DNA of 64,000 nucleotides from Warburgia ugandensis (taxonomy: Eukaryota; Streptophyta; Magnoliopsida; Canellales; Canellaceae): positions 41,363,217-41,427,216 of the forward strand of contig CP141139.1 of assembly GCA_035236585.1 (NCBI GenBank), read 5' to 3'. The notes beneath the pieces are model-generated. The model was not told the DNA's origin. It made no database searches and was given only the letters and a program-made list of their open reading frames with translations. Position numbers and translations under genes: made by a program. Shown one piece after another: positions 11,029 through 21,600 of this stretch (position 1 is the stretch's first letter; each line of letters opens with the position of its first letter).

Positions 11029-11639
11029 ACCCTAAAAATCCTCCAAAAATCCTTATAAAATTCCCATGAAATTCTCTTCACTCTCCCTGAAAAATTAGAT
11101 CTAGATCCCTTCCCAAAAACCCAAAATTTCCAAGAGATAGATCTCTTTTCAACTTGGTTTTCTTTTTAGATTGGAACAAGAGACCTAAAATCAATTAGGC
11201 ACTCTGTTCTAGATCTAATTTGATCAATTACACCATCCAAAACTTTTCAACTTATCTATTCTACAAAACCCCCAAAGAAATTTCAAGATCCAATGGTTCA
11301 AACAACGGATATTTGCAAGAAAGGTGGATTTTAGGCCATATCTTCATCAACAAGGTATTTTTTTTAAATTGGGCATATAACCGAGTTTTTCTCTCCAATC
11401 AGGTAGGTGGAAATCCTTTTCATAGATGTTTAGTACTGTTTTATGTAATTTTTATTTTACTATAATTAAGTTTGGTAATAAAAAGGTAAAAATAAAGTAA
11501 ATAATAAAACCCTTAATTATGGATGATAGAGTACTCAGATGAAAAATCTGAATGCACTAATCGATCCAGAAGGGTCCAAAACCCTTAGGGTAGAATTTTC
11601 ATCAAAATCAGAGATGTTTCCAGATCAAATGACGCCCAA

Positions 11640-11890
11640 GACACACACGTGAGCACCGTCAAAACAGCGCATGCGCTGCACGTGGAGCATCATTCCAAGC
11701 AACACGACGGCGCGTCCGTCAAATCCACGAGCAGATGCGCCAGATGAAAACCAAGTTTGCAGGCGTGCAAATGACGGGCGTTCTGCTCGTCCCATCTGCG
11801 TCCGTAGATGCCCCTCAAGAGTGCTTCATCCACTCATTTGAGTGGACGCATCTGATGACCGCTTGGTTCATTCCACCTGACTAATCTGGG
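11640..11890 (+). other. GC-rich patch in the LTR
   Basis: An island rich in CG dinucleotides (GACGGCGCGTCCGTC and similar) sits inside an otherwise AT-rich LTR, downstream of the TATA box. Solo LTR 44178-47478 has a comparable patch at 44430-45300. No protein coding is supported. Confidence 0.7.
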
Positions 11891-14654
11891 CCATCTGTTC
11901 CTTGGGCCCAGATCAAATCCAGGCCCTAGGAAGGACTGTGAACTTCTAGCTTCAATTTCAAAGTCATCTGAACTCCAAATTAAAATTGGAAGGAAGCTAT
12001 GGAAAGCTTGAAACCTCTATTTTCTTATGAAATGATAAAATTGACATGTTATTCAGTAAAAAATTTCTGTATTAAAGAAATAGGTTTCCAATTACATAGA
12101 TTTTCAAGATCTGAGATGATCAGATCTTAAAAACATGTTTTCATAATGATATACTATTGAAATAAAGTAATATCTATGGTTTAATTGGATATATATGAGA
12201 TATATTAAGGGATTTACCCCTTTATGGTAGAAAAACCCTAAAAATACAAAGGGACCCACTTGATCAATGAGATCGAGTGTGATCAGACCCTTAGGATGGA
12301 AAGAATAAATGTTTATATGATGAAATCCAAGGAAATCATGGATGGATTATGATAAAAATAGATCAATATGATCTTTTGACCTTAATAAAGAAAATTCTCT
12401 AAATCTAACTAAAATCCTTAATCAAAGGAAAAGATCTAAGATCAAATGGTTGGATCATAAGTAAAGGTTTCTAAAACTATTAATGTAATTAGTTTCATAG
12501 CATTTTAAATATGATTATGTTATAAAGCATGCTAGTATAACATTTAGACTTAGCAAGATATGTGATTTCATTGTTATCATAAGGTGTTAGATTTAATTTA
12601 AGTACCTTGCCTCATTATCATAGAATGTTACATTAGGTAGTTTTATTCTTTGAATTTATAATTGATTTATGGTTAAATGTTATTACTAGATTTACTTGTT
12701 ATAAGATAAAGAGCATAAAACATAAAAAATGTATTATAATGAGAAAGTAGAGTTTCATTACACAAATAAGAATGGAGTACTTTGGACTTAATTAGTAAGG
12801 GCTATAGTTAGTAAGACAATATAAGGATTATCAAGTCCTTGGCCCAAATTAGGAAAAGAATAATAAACCCCATGAATGACATTATAAATATTCATGGACT
12901 TAATTAAAATTCATTAGAAAGAGTACTTAGGGTAAACATGCTTATAGGAACTTTATGGAAGGTTGAGCTATGGTCATTCTAGTAAATGATGAACATAGTG
13001 GTTAAGGGGGTTATCTAATAGAGCCTCGCTTTTCCCCTACCTTCTGTTGATGTTTGTGAGGTCTAAACGCCTCCTTACATGAGGATTGAAGTAACCACTT
13101 TGTGTTCACCCATTCAGCTAGTAAGCCTTAGCCAATTGGAAATAAGAGGAGCAATCTAGATTTAGGCTTGAATAAGCTACCTTCAACCAGCACATTAACT
13201 GGTTGAATAATAATAATAAGAGCATAAAAGGTTAGTAAATTACCTAACCCTAATAAAAATAGTAAGTAAGATAAGGATGATCAAACAAGATCCATTAGAT
13301 CTTGGATGATCAAGAACAATAAGAATAAGAACACTATATTGTACTTAGTATGCATGTTTATTAGTATACTTGTTATAGTTCATTAGATTAGATAATCCAA
13401 ACCCTTGATCAAAGATGATTCAAGGAAGAAAACTAAGATAATCCTCCATAGGTATGATCCAAGAACTGAACTTAGATCAAAGAAGAACTAGAGGATAGAA
13501 GATCTAAGACCTTGATCTTTATCAACATGTGTAGATTGTCAATCAAAGGATCTATGAAAGATCAAGATTAAGGAGATGGACATACAAAGACTTAGAGATA
13601 GAAAAATACTTAGATATGAATGATCTAAAGATCATTCTAAACATCAGATCTAGTGATCAATAGGATTGTTCATAATTTATATGTTGACAATATGTATAGA
13701 TGTATAGATTACATACATGAGTCAGGATCATGGAAGATTGGGGAAAAGAGATCAATCCTTAAAGGTAGGAGGATTTGATGAATGCATTTACATGAGATAT
13801 ACATGATTGTACTCATGATCTTATGTTGACAAGAGTAATGATAATACTTGTACGGAATCTCTTGAAAACTTTATGATCCAACCAAACACCTATAAGATGG
13901 TTAAGGACTAAACTATAAGTGAATAGGACACTAGAAAATATTTCAACCCTAAGTAAACAAAGATATGATCTGATATATATATATATGAAATCTATTTTAC
14001 ATACAAGCTTGGAGGGTTGTGAGTTTGTTTTAATAGGCATAAGCCTAGGGGAATGCTATTGCTAGAGGAGTTATGAGGGTTTGGCCACCCGCTCCTTGAA
14101 ATTTGATGATATGATGATACCTTGCCCAATGAGAGGCTAAAAGTCGGGTGGTGGCAATTATGGGAAGGGCACCACTGTGAAAGTCTTGCCTTCCCATACG
14201 GGCAGTGACATAATATTTTCCACCGTGGTATCAATGGTGAACAGGGCGGTTATGCGAGCGCGCTAATATGGATCAGACTACAGCATAGCAACCTTTCTGA
14301 TTATTTTGCACTATGATGCATATGAGAATAGGCATAGTGAAATGCCTTATGTTATAGCATAATGAAATGCTAGGTAATTGTATATTACCAATATTTCCCA
14401 AGAAGGGAAATTCCCAGTATAAGATTAGCTGTAATACTCAATTCTCAAAATGAAGAGAATTGATCAGCTTAGTTGGGAATGATATTTGACTACTTTCACA
14501 AATTTAACTAGTTTACCCATGAAGGGTATGTATGTATATAGATATACATAGCTTACAAAGTAAATAGTATGTTTAAGGATAATGAGATTATGAAGTATTG
14601 GAATTACATTGTCAATATTATGTTTCTTGAATCCCCTACCAAGCATTGCTTGCT

Positions 14655-14681
14655 GAGATATTGTAATTGTTGCAATATCTC
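14655..14681 (+). other. Conserved stem-loop in Tekay LTR
   Basis: Arms GAGATATTG (14655-14663) and CAATATCTC (14673-14681) pair perfectly around a 9-base loop, just after the conserved GCTTGCT. Equivalents at 27607-27634, 46928-46954 and, on the minus strand, 52567-52602 keep pairing with different bases. Confidence 0.7.
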
Positions 14682-15090
14682 AAATACAGGGAAGGAGAGT
14701 TAGGAGCTGAAGACCATAGAAGACTTGAAGAGAATAATCTTCAAGGTATACCCTTGAAGACATGTATTTTTCTTTGTTGAGAGTTTTATTGTATAATGAG
14801 CTTGAGTTTTGGATTATGTAATTTCGACAAGTATTGTATTATATTTGGCTATACTGTGAAGCACTGGATGGATCCTGGAGTTTAATAAAAGTATATTCCT
14901 TCAATGGAATTTTATGTTGTACACAAATTGTACTTATGTTATGTATGAAGTGGTGACTTGGGTCTTCAAAACAAGTTCTAAAGAAAAGAATTTCCGCTGC
15001 TTTGTTTTGCAAAAAAAATTTACACTCTTAAGGGCCCTGCCTTTCAAAATACTTTACAAATCATGTTTCAAAAACCCAGGTCGTCACAGT

Positions 15091-15102
15091 TGGTATCAAA
15101 GC
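15091..15102 (+). promoter_or_regulatory. Primer-binding site of element B
   Basis: TGGTATCAAAGC starts two bases after the LTR end. It matches the plant initiator-methionine tRNA 3' end (TGGTATCAGAGC) with one mismatch, as is usual for Ty3/gypsy chromoviruses. Confidence 0.9.
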
Positions 15103-15218
15103 GATTCATCCAGTCACAGTATAGTACAAATATGTCCAAAGGAGAGATTATAATCCAAGCCTATATTAAGATAGACGTAGTTGTATAGAGGACTGATAGA
15201 ATTTTGGTTTATGAGTAG

Positions 15219-16301
15219 ATGCCACCAAAGAGAGTCACAAGGCAAATAGCTCAAACTACTCCAAAAGACAATATGGAGAGAGTAACCATGAGTAATATGG
15301 AAGAGATGATGACAAGGATGTTAAGGAACCTCCTTCCTCACCTACAACAACCCCAGGGTTCATCACCTCCTGTAGAAATACCAAGTGCGCAGGCTCAGGC
15401 TCAGCCTGAGGTGAGACATACTACACCAACACCACCACCAGCTTCTCCTACACTTGGACAAGGGCAATCTTCCCTTGTACCAAGTGAAGAGGTCAGAAAA
15501 TCCCCATTAGGACCAGAAAAGATTGACAAAATGCTTGAGAGATTTCAAAAGAGGGTTACAATGTATGATGGCAAGGGTGAAGCTGAAAAGGCTGAAGAAT
15601 GAATATATGAAGTTGAAAAGACTTTTAGTGCACTACATACTCTTTCAGAGTTGAAGGTGAAATTTGCCACATATTTATTCAAACAAGAAGCTGCATTTTG
15701 GTGGAGATCAGCTAACAACACCTTCTCTAAATTTGAAGATACTACATGGGAAGAATTTAAGGAAGTATTTAACCATAAATATTTTCCTTCTCATGTACAA
15801 CAAAGGAAGTTGATAGAGTTTTTGAACCTAAAGCAAGGGGATATGTCAGTGGTGGACTATGATAACAAGTTCACACAACTAAGGAGATTTGTGCCTCATG
15901 TGTGTGACACAGAAACACACACAGTGGATCAATTCATTGAAGGTCTACACTCAGGGCTGAAAGTAAAGGTGCTGTGTACTAAACCCACTACCTTGACAGA
16001 CTGTGTAGAAATGGCCTCCAAGTTTGAAGATGAGTACAAAAAGGGTCAAATTACCAAGTTCAGTGGAGGAGGACACAATAACCCAAGGCCTTTCCAGAAG
16101 AATAAAAGACCTTGGAACAATTTTAAGCCTCAAAGAAATCAAAGGAACAATGCACCAAGGCCAAATAGACATCCATGTCCAAGATGTAGAAAATTTCACC
16201 AAGGCAATATCTGTCCATGACCTATACAACAACAACCACAACAATTTCCAATCAAGTGCCACAATTGTGGGGAGTATGGACATATCGCCGCCCACTGTAC
16301 C
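15219..16301 (+). pseudogene. gag part of element B
   Basis: The N-terminus starts MPPKRVTRQ and is Pro/Gln-rich up to about residue 110. The retrotransposon gag core follows (about 15651-16030), with the typical pattern KFATYLFKQEAAFWW, then TWEEFKEVF, a Tyr-Phe-Pro motif, and LKQGDMSVVDYDNKF. A basic Asn/Arg/Pro-rich tail leads to a CCHC zinc knuckle at 16257-16298 (Cys-x2-Cys-x4-His-x4-Cys, all four ligands present). A second Cys/His-rich segment lies just before the TGA at 16218. Gag would form the particle and the knuckle would bind RNA. Stops at 15600 and 16218 cut it into three pieces. Confidence 0.9.
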
Positions 16302-16877
16302 AAACCATTGGCAGTCAGGGAAGCAAAACTAGAAATTGCTCCTCGACACCCAGGAAGGGTCTTCACCATCACTGACGGCCAAGCTGGACCATCCAATGCG
16401 GTAATTGAAGGTACACTACTTGTAACAGACAACTATGCCAAAGTATTGTTTGATTCTGGATCTACGCATTCCTTTATATCTTGTGAATATGCATATAGTA
16501 TACAACTATTAGTGAAAAACTTGGGATTTGATCTAGATGTAACAACTCCAGTTGGAAAAACAGTTAAACTACAAGAATACTTGCATAATGTACCTCTAGA
16601 AGTATTGGGCAAAAGAATGGATATAGACCTCATTTTATTGAACATGGAGGATTTTGACATCATACTAGGTATGGATTGGTTAGCAAAATACTGGGTAGTT
16701 ATGGACTGTCACAAGAAGAAACTCACATTTAGTATACCAGGGGAGAAAGTATTAACACTGTATGGGAAACACAATGACTTACACAAATCCATCATCTCAG
16801 CTATGAAGGCAGTCAAACATATGACCAAGGGGTGTCAGGTATTTTTAGCAGCAGTGGTTTCCTTAGATGTTGAATAG
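16302..16877 (+). pseudogene. Aspartic protease part of element B
   Basis: The catalytic Asp-Ser-Gly triplet is present at 16452-16460 within VLFDSGSTHSFIS. It is followed by a conserved flap-like region and ILGMDWLAKY, the usual second landmark of Ty3/gypsy proteases. This enzyme would cleave the polyprotein during particle maturation. The open segment ends at TAG 16875, in the linker to reverse transcriptase; the protease core itself has no stop. Confidence 0.9.
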
Positions 16878-17880
16878 CCCAGGATAACAAAAATTGAAGT
16901 GGTCAGGGAATTCCAAGATGTTTTTCCTGAAGAACTACCAGGGTTACTCCCACACCGAGAAATTGAGTTTACCATTGAAGTAATTCTTGGTACAACTCCA
17001 ATTTATAAAGCACCTTATAGGATGGCCCTAGCAGAGTTGAAAGAGTTAAAAGGACAAATGCAAGAATTGTTAGAAAAAGGGATTGTTAGACCAAGTAGTT
17101 CACCATGGGGGGCACCAGTAATATTTGTGAAGAAGAAGGATGAGTCAATGAGATTATGCATTGATTATAGAATGTTGAACAGTGTCACAGTGAAAAATAG
17201 GTATCCCTTACCTCGCATTGATGACCTCTTTGATCAACTCCAATCTGCTAAGGTCTTTTCTAAAATTGACCTTAGATCAGGATATCATCAATTGCGTATT
17301 AAGGATGAAGAAATACCCAAGTCAGCATTCAGAACTCGATATGGGCATTACGAGTTTCTAGTCATGTCTTTTGGGCTGACCAATGCACCAGTAGTGTTTA
17401 TGGATCTGATGAATAGAATCTTCAAAGAATTTTTGGATAAATTTGTGATTGTATTTATCAATGATATACTGATTTACTCTACCAGTATCAAAGAACATCA
17501 AGAACACTTACAAATTGTACTAAATACCCTCAGAACACATAAACTGTTTGGTAAATTTAGTAAGTGTGAATTCTGGTTAGAGAAGGTCAATTTTTTAGGT
17601 CATGTAATTTCCAAGAATGGAGTAGAAGTGGACCCCACCAAGATTGAAGCAGTAATGAATTGGGAGAAACCTAAAACAGTAATAGAAACACGTAGTTTCC
17701 TTGGACTAGCAGGATACTACCGTAGATTCATTCAAGGGTTCTCTTGTCTAGCTCTTCCTATGACTTCCTTGACAAGAAAGGGGTTACAATTCACTTGGTT
17801 AGAAGAATGTGAAAATAGTTTTCAAGAGCTAAAGAAGAGGTTAACTACAGCACCAGTATTGACTTTGCCAACTGGGAGTA
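16878..17880 (+). pseudogene. Reverse transcriptase part of element B
   Basis: The domain begins around [18 protein letters not shown] and shows the family's motifs: LRLCIDYR-like segment (as [12 protein letters not shown]), [11 protein letters not shown] with the first catalytic Asp, and a FGLTNAP block. The paired catalytic Asp motif reads Phe-Ile-Asn-Asp at 17454-17465 instead of the usual x-x-Asp-Asp. The Asn codon AAT at 17460 is one G-to-A step from Asp. The thumb region ([15 protein letters not shown]) and the connection ([13 protein letters not shown]) follow. The open frame is otherwise intact, but the altered catalytic residue should abolish polymerase activity. Confidence 0.92.
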
Positions 17881-18260
17881 GGGGATATGAAATATACTGT
17901 TATGCTTCAGGCAAAGGGTTAGGAGGTGTGTTAATGCAAAATGGGAAGGTCATTGCTTATGCATCTAGACAATTGAAGAAACATGAAATAAATTACCCAG
18001 TACATGACCTAGAATTGGCAGCTGTAGTTTTTGCATTGAAAATTTAGAGACATTATTTGTATGGAGAAAAATTCAATGTATTTACAGATCATAAGAGTCC
18101 CAAATACATCTTCACTCAAGCTGATTTAAATATGAGACAAAGAAGATGGATAGAGTATATCAAAGACTACGATTTTGCCATCCAATACTATCCTGGAAAG
18201 GCAAATGTAGTAGTTGATGCATTAAGTAGACAACCAAGAGCTCTACTCACAAACATCACA
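17881..18260 (+). pseudogene. RNase H part of element B
   Basis: The segment reads [15 protein letters not shown], where the first catalytic Asp of the family is replaced by Tyr (TAT at 17901). The later landmarks are present: Glu in [12 protein letters not shown], and [10 protein letters not shown] with a catalytic Asp; the domain closes with [15 protein letters not shown] at 18045 replaces the Trp normally found before RHYLYG. This domain would degrade RNA in RNA-DNA hybrids. Lost Asp plus the nonsense codon make it non-functional. Confidence 0.9.
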
Positions 18261-19268
18261 ATTAAATCAGCTTTTGTAGAAAGAGTCCTTAAAGCCCAAG
18301 AAGAAGATACAACAACTCAGGAATTGTGTGAAAAGAAAGGATTTGTTAAGGGGACAGATGGGGGCATACGTTTTCAAGAGAGATTGGTGGTTCCTTCAAA
18401 TAAATGTTTGAGAAAGGAATTGATACAAGAAGCCCATTAGTTTAAGTTTTCTATATACCCTGGAGGTACAAAGATGTATCAAGATTTAAAAAGAAACTTT
18501 TGGTGGGAAGGCATGAAGAGAGAAATAGGAGAATTTGTGGCTAAATGTCTCAATTGTCAACAAGTAAAGGCTGAACACCAAAGACTAGCTGGAATGTTAC
18601 AAACATTGGGACTTCCAAAATGGAAATGGGATAATATCACTATGGATTTTGCAGTGGGATTGCCAAGGACCCGGGCAGGCCATGACATGATTTGGGTGGT
18701 TGTGGATAGGCTAACAAAGTCAGCACATTTCCTTCCAATTAGACAAAACCAATCAGTTGACAGTCTGACTAAGTTATACATTAAAGAAATAGTAAGACTT
18801 CATGGGATTCCATTATCCATTATCTTGGATAGGGATGGAAGATTTACTTCGAGATGTTGGAAGAGTGTACAACAAGCCTTGGGAACCTCACTTAAACTCA
18901 GTACAGTATTTCACCCTTAAACAGGTGGTCAATTAGAAAGGACTATTCAAACCTTAGAAGATATGTTGAGAGCATGTGCATTATATTGGAAAGGGAGTTG
19001 GGATGAACATCTTCCTTTAGTAGAATTTGCATATAACAACAGTTTTCAGGCAAGTATTGGTATGGCACCATACGAAGCATTGTATGGATGGCCATGTCGA
19101 TCACCAACCTGTTGGAGTGAAGTTGGAGAAAGAAGGCTGATAAAATCAGAACTAGTGGAACAATGTGTAGACAAGGTCAGATTGATACAGAAGAGGTTGT
19201 TAACAACACACAGTCGACAAAAGAGTTACACAGATAAAACCCAAATTTCGAGGACGAAATTATTGTAA
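18261..19268 (+). pseudogene. Integrase part of element B, C-terminus and chromodomain lost
   Basis: The zinc-binding region keeps one His and the CLNC pair, but the His expected before Pro-Gly in the second position is Tyr (segment IYPGG), and TAG 18438 falls inside it. The catalytic core is recognisable: Asp in [10 protein letters not shown], Asp in [10 protein letters not shown], Glu in QLERTIQTLEDML. A TAA at 18918 sits in the conserved His-Pro stretch before that Glu. The frame then runs to YGWPCRSPTCW and QKSYTDK and jumps straight to the short terminal segment before the polypurine tract. The GPY/F region and chromodomain usual in Tekay elements are missing, a deletion probably of several hundred bp. 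Confidence 0.9.
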
Positions 19269-19278
19269 GGGGGGAAGA
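19267..19278 (+). promoter_or_regulatory. Polypurine tract of element B
   Basis: AAGGGGGGAAGA lies immediately before the 3' LTR start at 19280, the normal site of plus-strand priming. Confidence 0.9.
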
Positions 19279-19279
19279 T

Positions 19280-20195
19280 TGTAATAACCCCAATTTTTGT
19301 AATTGATTGAGAAAAATCAATAAAGTTTGAGTTTCAGATATTTCGAGCTGAAATATTAAGGTTATTTAAAATATACTTTTTATAAAAGTATAATCAAATC
19401 ATAAGATATGTAAAATTAAAATTTAACTTAGCAAACCCTTCAAAATGACTATAAGCACAACAAATTTTGAATTTGGATGAGAAATCCTTAAGTTTTTCAT
19501 TTCTTGGACAAAAGGGGTAAAATAGTAATTTTACCCAAAAATCAAAATATTCCAAAAATCAAAATATGAAACATCAAAATTTAGAATGTACTGAGAAATA
19601 TGAATCCAACGCCACTAAGTACACTCAAATCCGAGATCATGGAAATAAAACCCAAAATTTTATGCATAAATGGCAAAACAGTCTTTTTACACCATGTGGG
19701 GCCCACAAGGGACCCAACAACCAATTTTATCAGCAGCCCACGTGAATCATGGGTCAACAAACATCAGCTAGTCTTGGGGAAGAAAAATTAGGCATGGGAG
19801 CATTGAAATCTTTCATGCGATTTAACAATAAAAAAATAAAATATTATAATCATGGAAAAAGACCCAAAATGCCTATAAATACAACCCCAAAAATCCTCCA
19901 AAAATCCTTATAAAATCCCCACAAAATTCTCTTCACTGGATGGATTCTGGAGTTGGCTGTACTGTGAACCACTAGATGGATTCTGGAGTTTAATAAAAGT
20001 ATATTCCTTCAATGGAATTTTATTTTGTATACAAATTGTACTTATGTTATGTATGAAGTGGTGACTTGGGTTTTCAAAACAAGTTCTAAAGAAAAGAATT
20101 TCCGCTACTTTGTTTTACGAAAAAATTTTACACTCTTAAGGCCCTGCCTTTCAAAATACTTTACAAATCATGTTTCAAAAACCCAGGTCATCACA
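19280..20195 (+). repeat. 3' LTR of element B, internally deleted
   Basis: Starts TGTAATAACCCC and ends GGTCATCACA. It is 916 bp against 4468 bp for the 5' LTR: sequence equivalent to about 11085-14865 is gone, with the break at the short shared word CACT. It retains about 240 bp near the start that the 5' LTR lacks, and carries a small duplication around GGATGGATTCTGGAG (about 19937 and 19976). A TATA box remains at 19874. Confidence 0.92.
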
Positions 20196-20821
20196 AGAGG
20201 GAATGGTACTGGGAGGGAGAAATTGATAGCAATGTAGAGGTGGTCGTCATTTGTTTTTATTTGATCAACACCATTTACTAGTGTTCTATTTATCATGTAC
20301 AAGGGAGAGGGGATTTCAAGGTCGAGTTTTGTTGTTGGCAGGACCTTGATGTCAGATGGTGACCAGCCATCTAAGTTATAGAGGGAGGGAAAGGGATGGG
20401 GAGAGCCGAAGATTGAGAAGAAGACATCATGAGAGGGAGATGATTGAGGGGAAGGAGGGCTGATAGGGGCAAAGCGGAGAAGGATGGGTTTTCCCCTATT
20501 ACCTACTTCTACACATGGGAGTTGAGCTCCATGTACTGAGACTAACTCCCACATGCTAAGGCATTCCCAATAACTCATCATGCACAATAGTATGTGATGG
20601 GGGTGCTATTATTAATTCGGCCCCTCCTCGATTTTTTGTAAATTTTTTAGATTTGTGGGCTCATTGGATATCGAAGTATTGAGGCTCCCTCATCAAATTT
20701 TGACCTTTCTAAGAATCCATTTCCATGAAAGTCAATTTTGATAGAATTCAATTCCTTATTCTATTCAATTTAATATGTGATAAAATTCCATAAAATAAGG
20801 TTAAAAATTAGGGTCTTTGCA
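20196..20821 (-). repeat. Part of 3' LTR of Tekay-like element C
   Basis: On the minus strand this starts TGCAAAGACCCTAA at 20821, next to a polypurine tract, and resembles the beginnings of other Tekay-type LTRs here (TGTAATxxCC). The minus-strand frame 20587-20168 lies in its CT-rich section and has no recognisable domain. Element B's target duplication borders it at 20196, so the rest of this LTR should lie left of 10616, but I could not recognise it there. Confidence 0.5.
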
Positions 20822-20965
20822 TTTTCTCCCCATATAAGAATTTTGTCTCCAAAATTCTTTCTAAGTTGTTCTTCAAACTCTAAGTCTTTAAGTTGCTTGT
20901 TATCATAACTTCTCTATCCATTTTGCCTATAAAGAGGTACTTCTACTATGTGCTCTTATACTAAC
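20822..20965 (-). mobile_element. Collapsed 144-bp interior of element C
   Basis: Read on the minus strand, this goes from a primer-binding site through a short leader directly into the polyprotein's terminal segment (around GGAGACAAAATTC) and a polypurine tract ATGGGGAGAAAA at 20822-20833. The same terminal segment is at 19245-19278 in element B. All of gag and pol are gone. Confidence 0.65.
20952..20964 (-). promoter_or_regulatory. Primer-binding site of element C (decayed)
   Basis: On the minus strand TTAGTATAAGAGC follows the LTR end directly. It matches the initiator-Met type TTGGTATCAGAGC at 11 of 13 positions. Confidence 0.6.
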
Positions 20966-21600
20966 TATGACGACCTAGGTTTTTAAATACTTTTTTCCAA
21001 GTTGGATTTTAAAAAAGTTACTAGATCAATAGATCTATTACATGTCTTAGTTTTCAATTGAAGAAACTATTTATATCCCCTTATACTCTAGTTCTTTTAT
21101 CTAAGAACTATACTAATCTCATTAAAATACCATATCTCTTATTTATGCAATGACTAAATTTATATATGTACAATATCAGTACAAGTAAAATGAATAGAAT
21201 CCCATGTGAAGGAAAATTCATAGCATCAATATGCATAAATCATTGATAAAGTGATAAAACATTGGAATCACTTCTAAATTCAATAATGGGAAAATCTAGG
21301 CCAAATTAAAATTAGAGCATATCGGCTCACCAAGAGGCAATTTCATGCCAAGTATACATCAGAGCATATTAGCTCACCATAGGAAAATCCATGCCAAATC
21401 CATATCAGGGCGAGTGTATGAGGCATTAACAAACTTCTATGTTATAGCTTCTTGGTGCTTATGGTATGGTGATTGTTTAGGCTGGGATAAATTTTGAGAT
21501 GTTTTTACATGCACTATTTAATTCATGATTCCATTTTTAGCATGGATTTGCCTATGGTGGGATGATACCAACTACACTAAATTTGTGTGAAATGTAGATC
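20966..21600 (-). repeat. Part of 5' LTR of element C
   Basis: In plus orientation it begins TATGACGACCTAGGTTTTT, the reverse complement of a Tekay LTR end with one base changed. The right limit is not visible and is put at about 21600, where plus-strand LTR sequence appears to begin. It contains a 47-bp tandem repeat at 21314-21408. Confidence 0.45.
21314..21408. repeat. 47-bp imperfect tandem repeat
   Basis: Two copies beginning AGAGCATAT at 21314 and 21361, sharing GGCTCACC/AGCTCACC and an ATGCCA word, with scattered mismatches. Confidence 0.75.

Larger units (their letters stand above)
10621..15088 (+). repeat. 5' LTR of element B
   Basis: Starts TGTAATAACCCC and ends GGTCGTCACA. Relative to the 3' LTR it lacks about 240 bp near its start but retains a large interior that the 3' LTR has lost. 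In order it shows a TATA box at 11019, a GC-rich patch at about 11640-11890, a long AT-rich zone with many GATC/AGATCT words (about 12060-13650), a mixed block at 14040-14290 and a stem-loop at 14655-14681. Solo LTR F (52133-57091) is a longer relative on the other strand. Confidence 0.93.
15219..19268 (+). pseudogene. gag-pol polyprotein of element B (six nonsense codons)
   Basis: The whole stretch is one reading frame: all the open segments are in the same phase and no frameshift is needed. It starts with an ATG 117 bp after the primer-binding site and is broken by TGA at 15600, TGA at 16218, TAG at 16875, TAG at 18045, TAG at 18438 and TAA at 18918, then ends at TAA 19266. Order of domains: gag, CCHC knuckle, protease, reverse transcriptase, RNase H, integrase zinc-binding region and integrase core. 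The integrase C-terminus and the chromodomain expected in this lineage are missing. Each stop could come from a single C-to-T or G-to-A change. Catalytic positions of reverse transcriptase and RNase H are also altered, so the product would be inactive even if read through. Confidence 0.93.
10621..20195 (+). mobile_element. Tekay/Del-like Ty3/gypsy chromovirus element B
   Basis: The element has TG...CA LTRs at 10621-15088 and 19280-20195. The 5-bp target duplication AGAGG lies at 10616-10620 and 20196-20200. The primer-binding site resembles the initiator-Met tRNA type, and a polypurine tract precedes the 3' LTR. The interior carries gag with a CCHC knuckle, protease, reverse transcriptase, RNase H and integrase in the Ty3/gypsy order in a single frame. 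Lineage is inferred from the very long LTR, the primer-binding site and the polyprotein. The chromodomain end has been deleted. The LTRs differ greatly in length, and by eye their shared U3 part differs at about 20 positions in 400, so the insertion is not recent. Confidence 0.93.

Noticed and set aside
20168..20587. 139-residue minus-strand frame as a gene
   Set aside because: It crosses the end of element B's LTR and the target duplication, lies in LTR sequence and has no recognisable domain.
21314..21408. CRISPR-like array
   Set aside because: Only two imperfect direct copies without spacers, inside a plant retrotransposon LTR.
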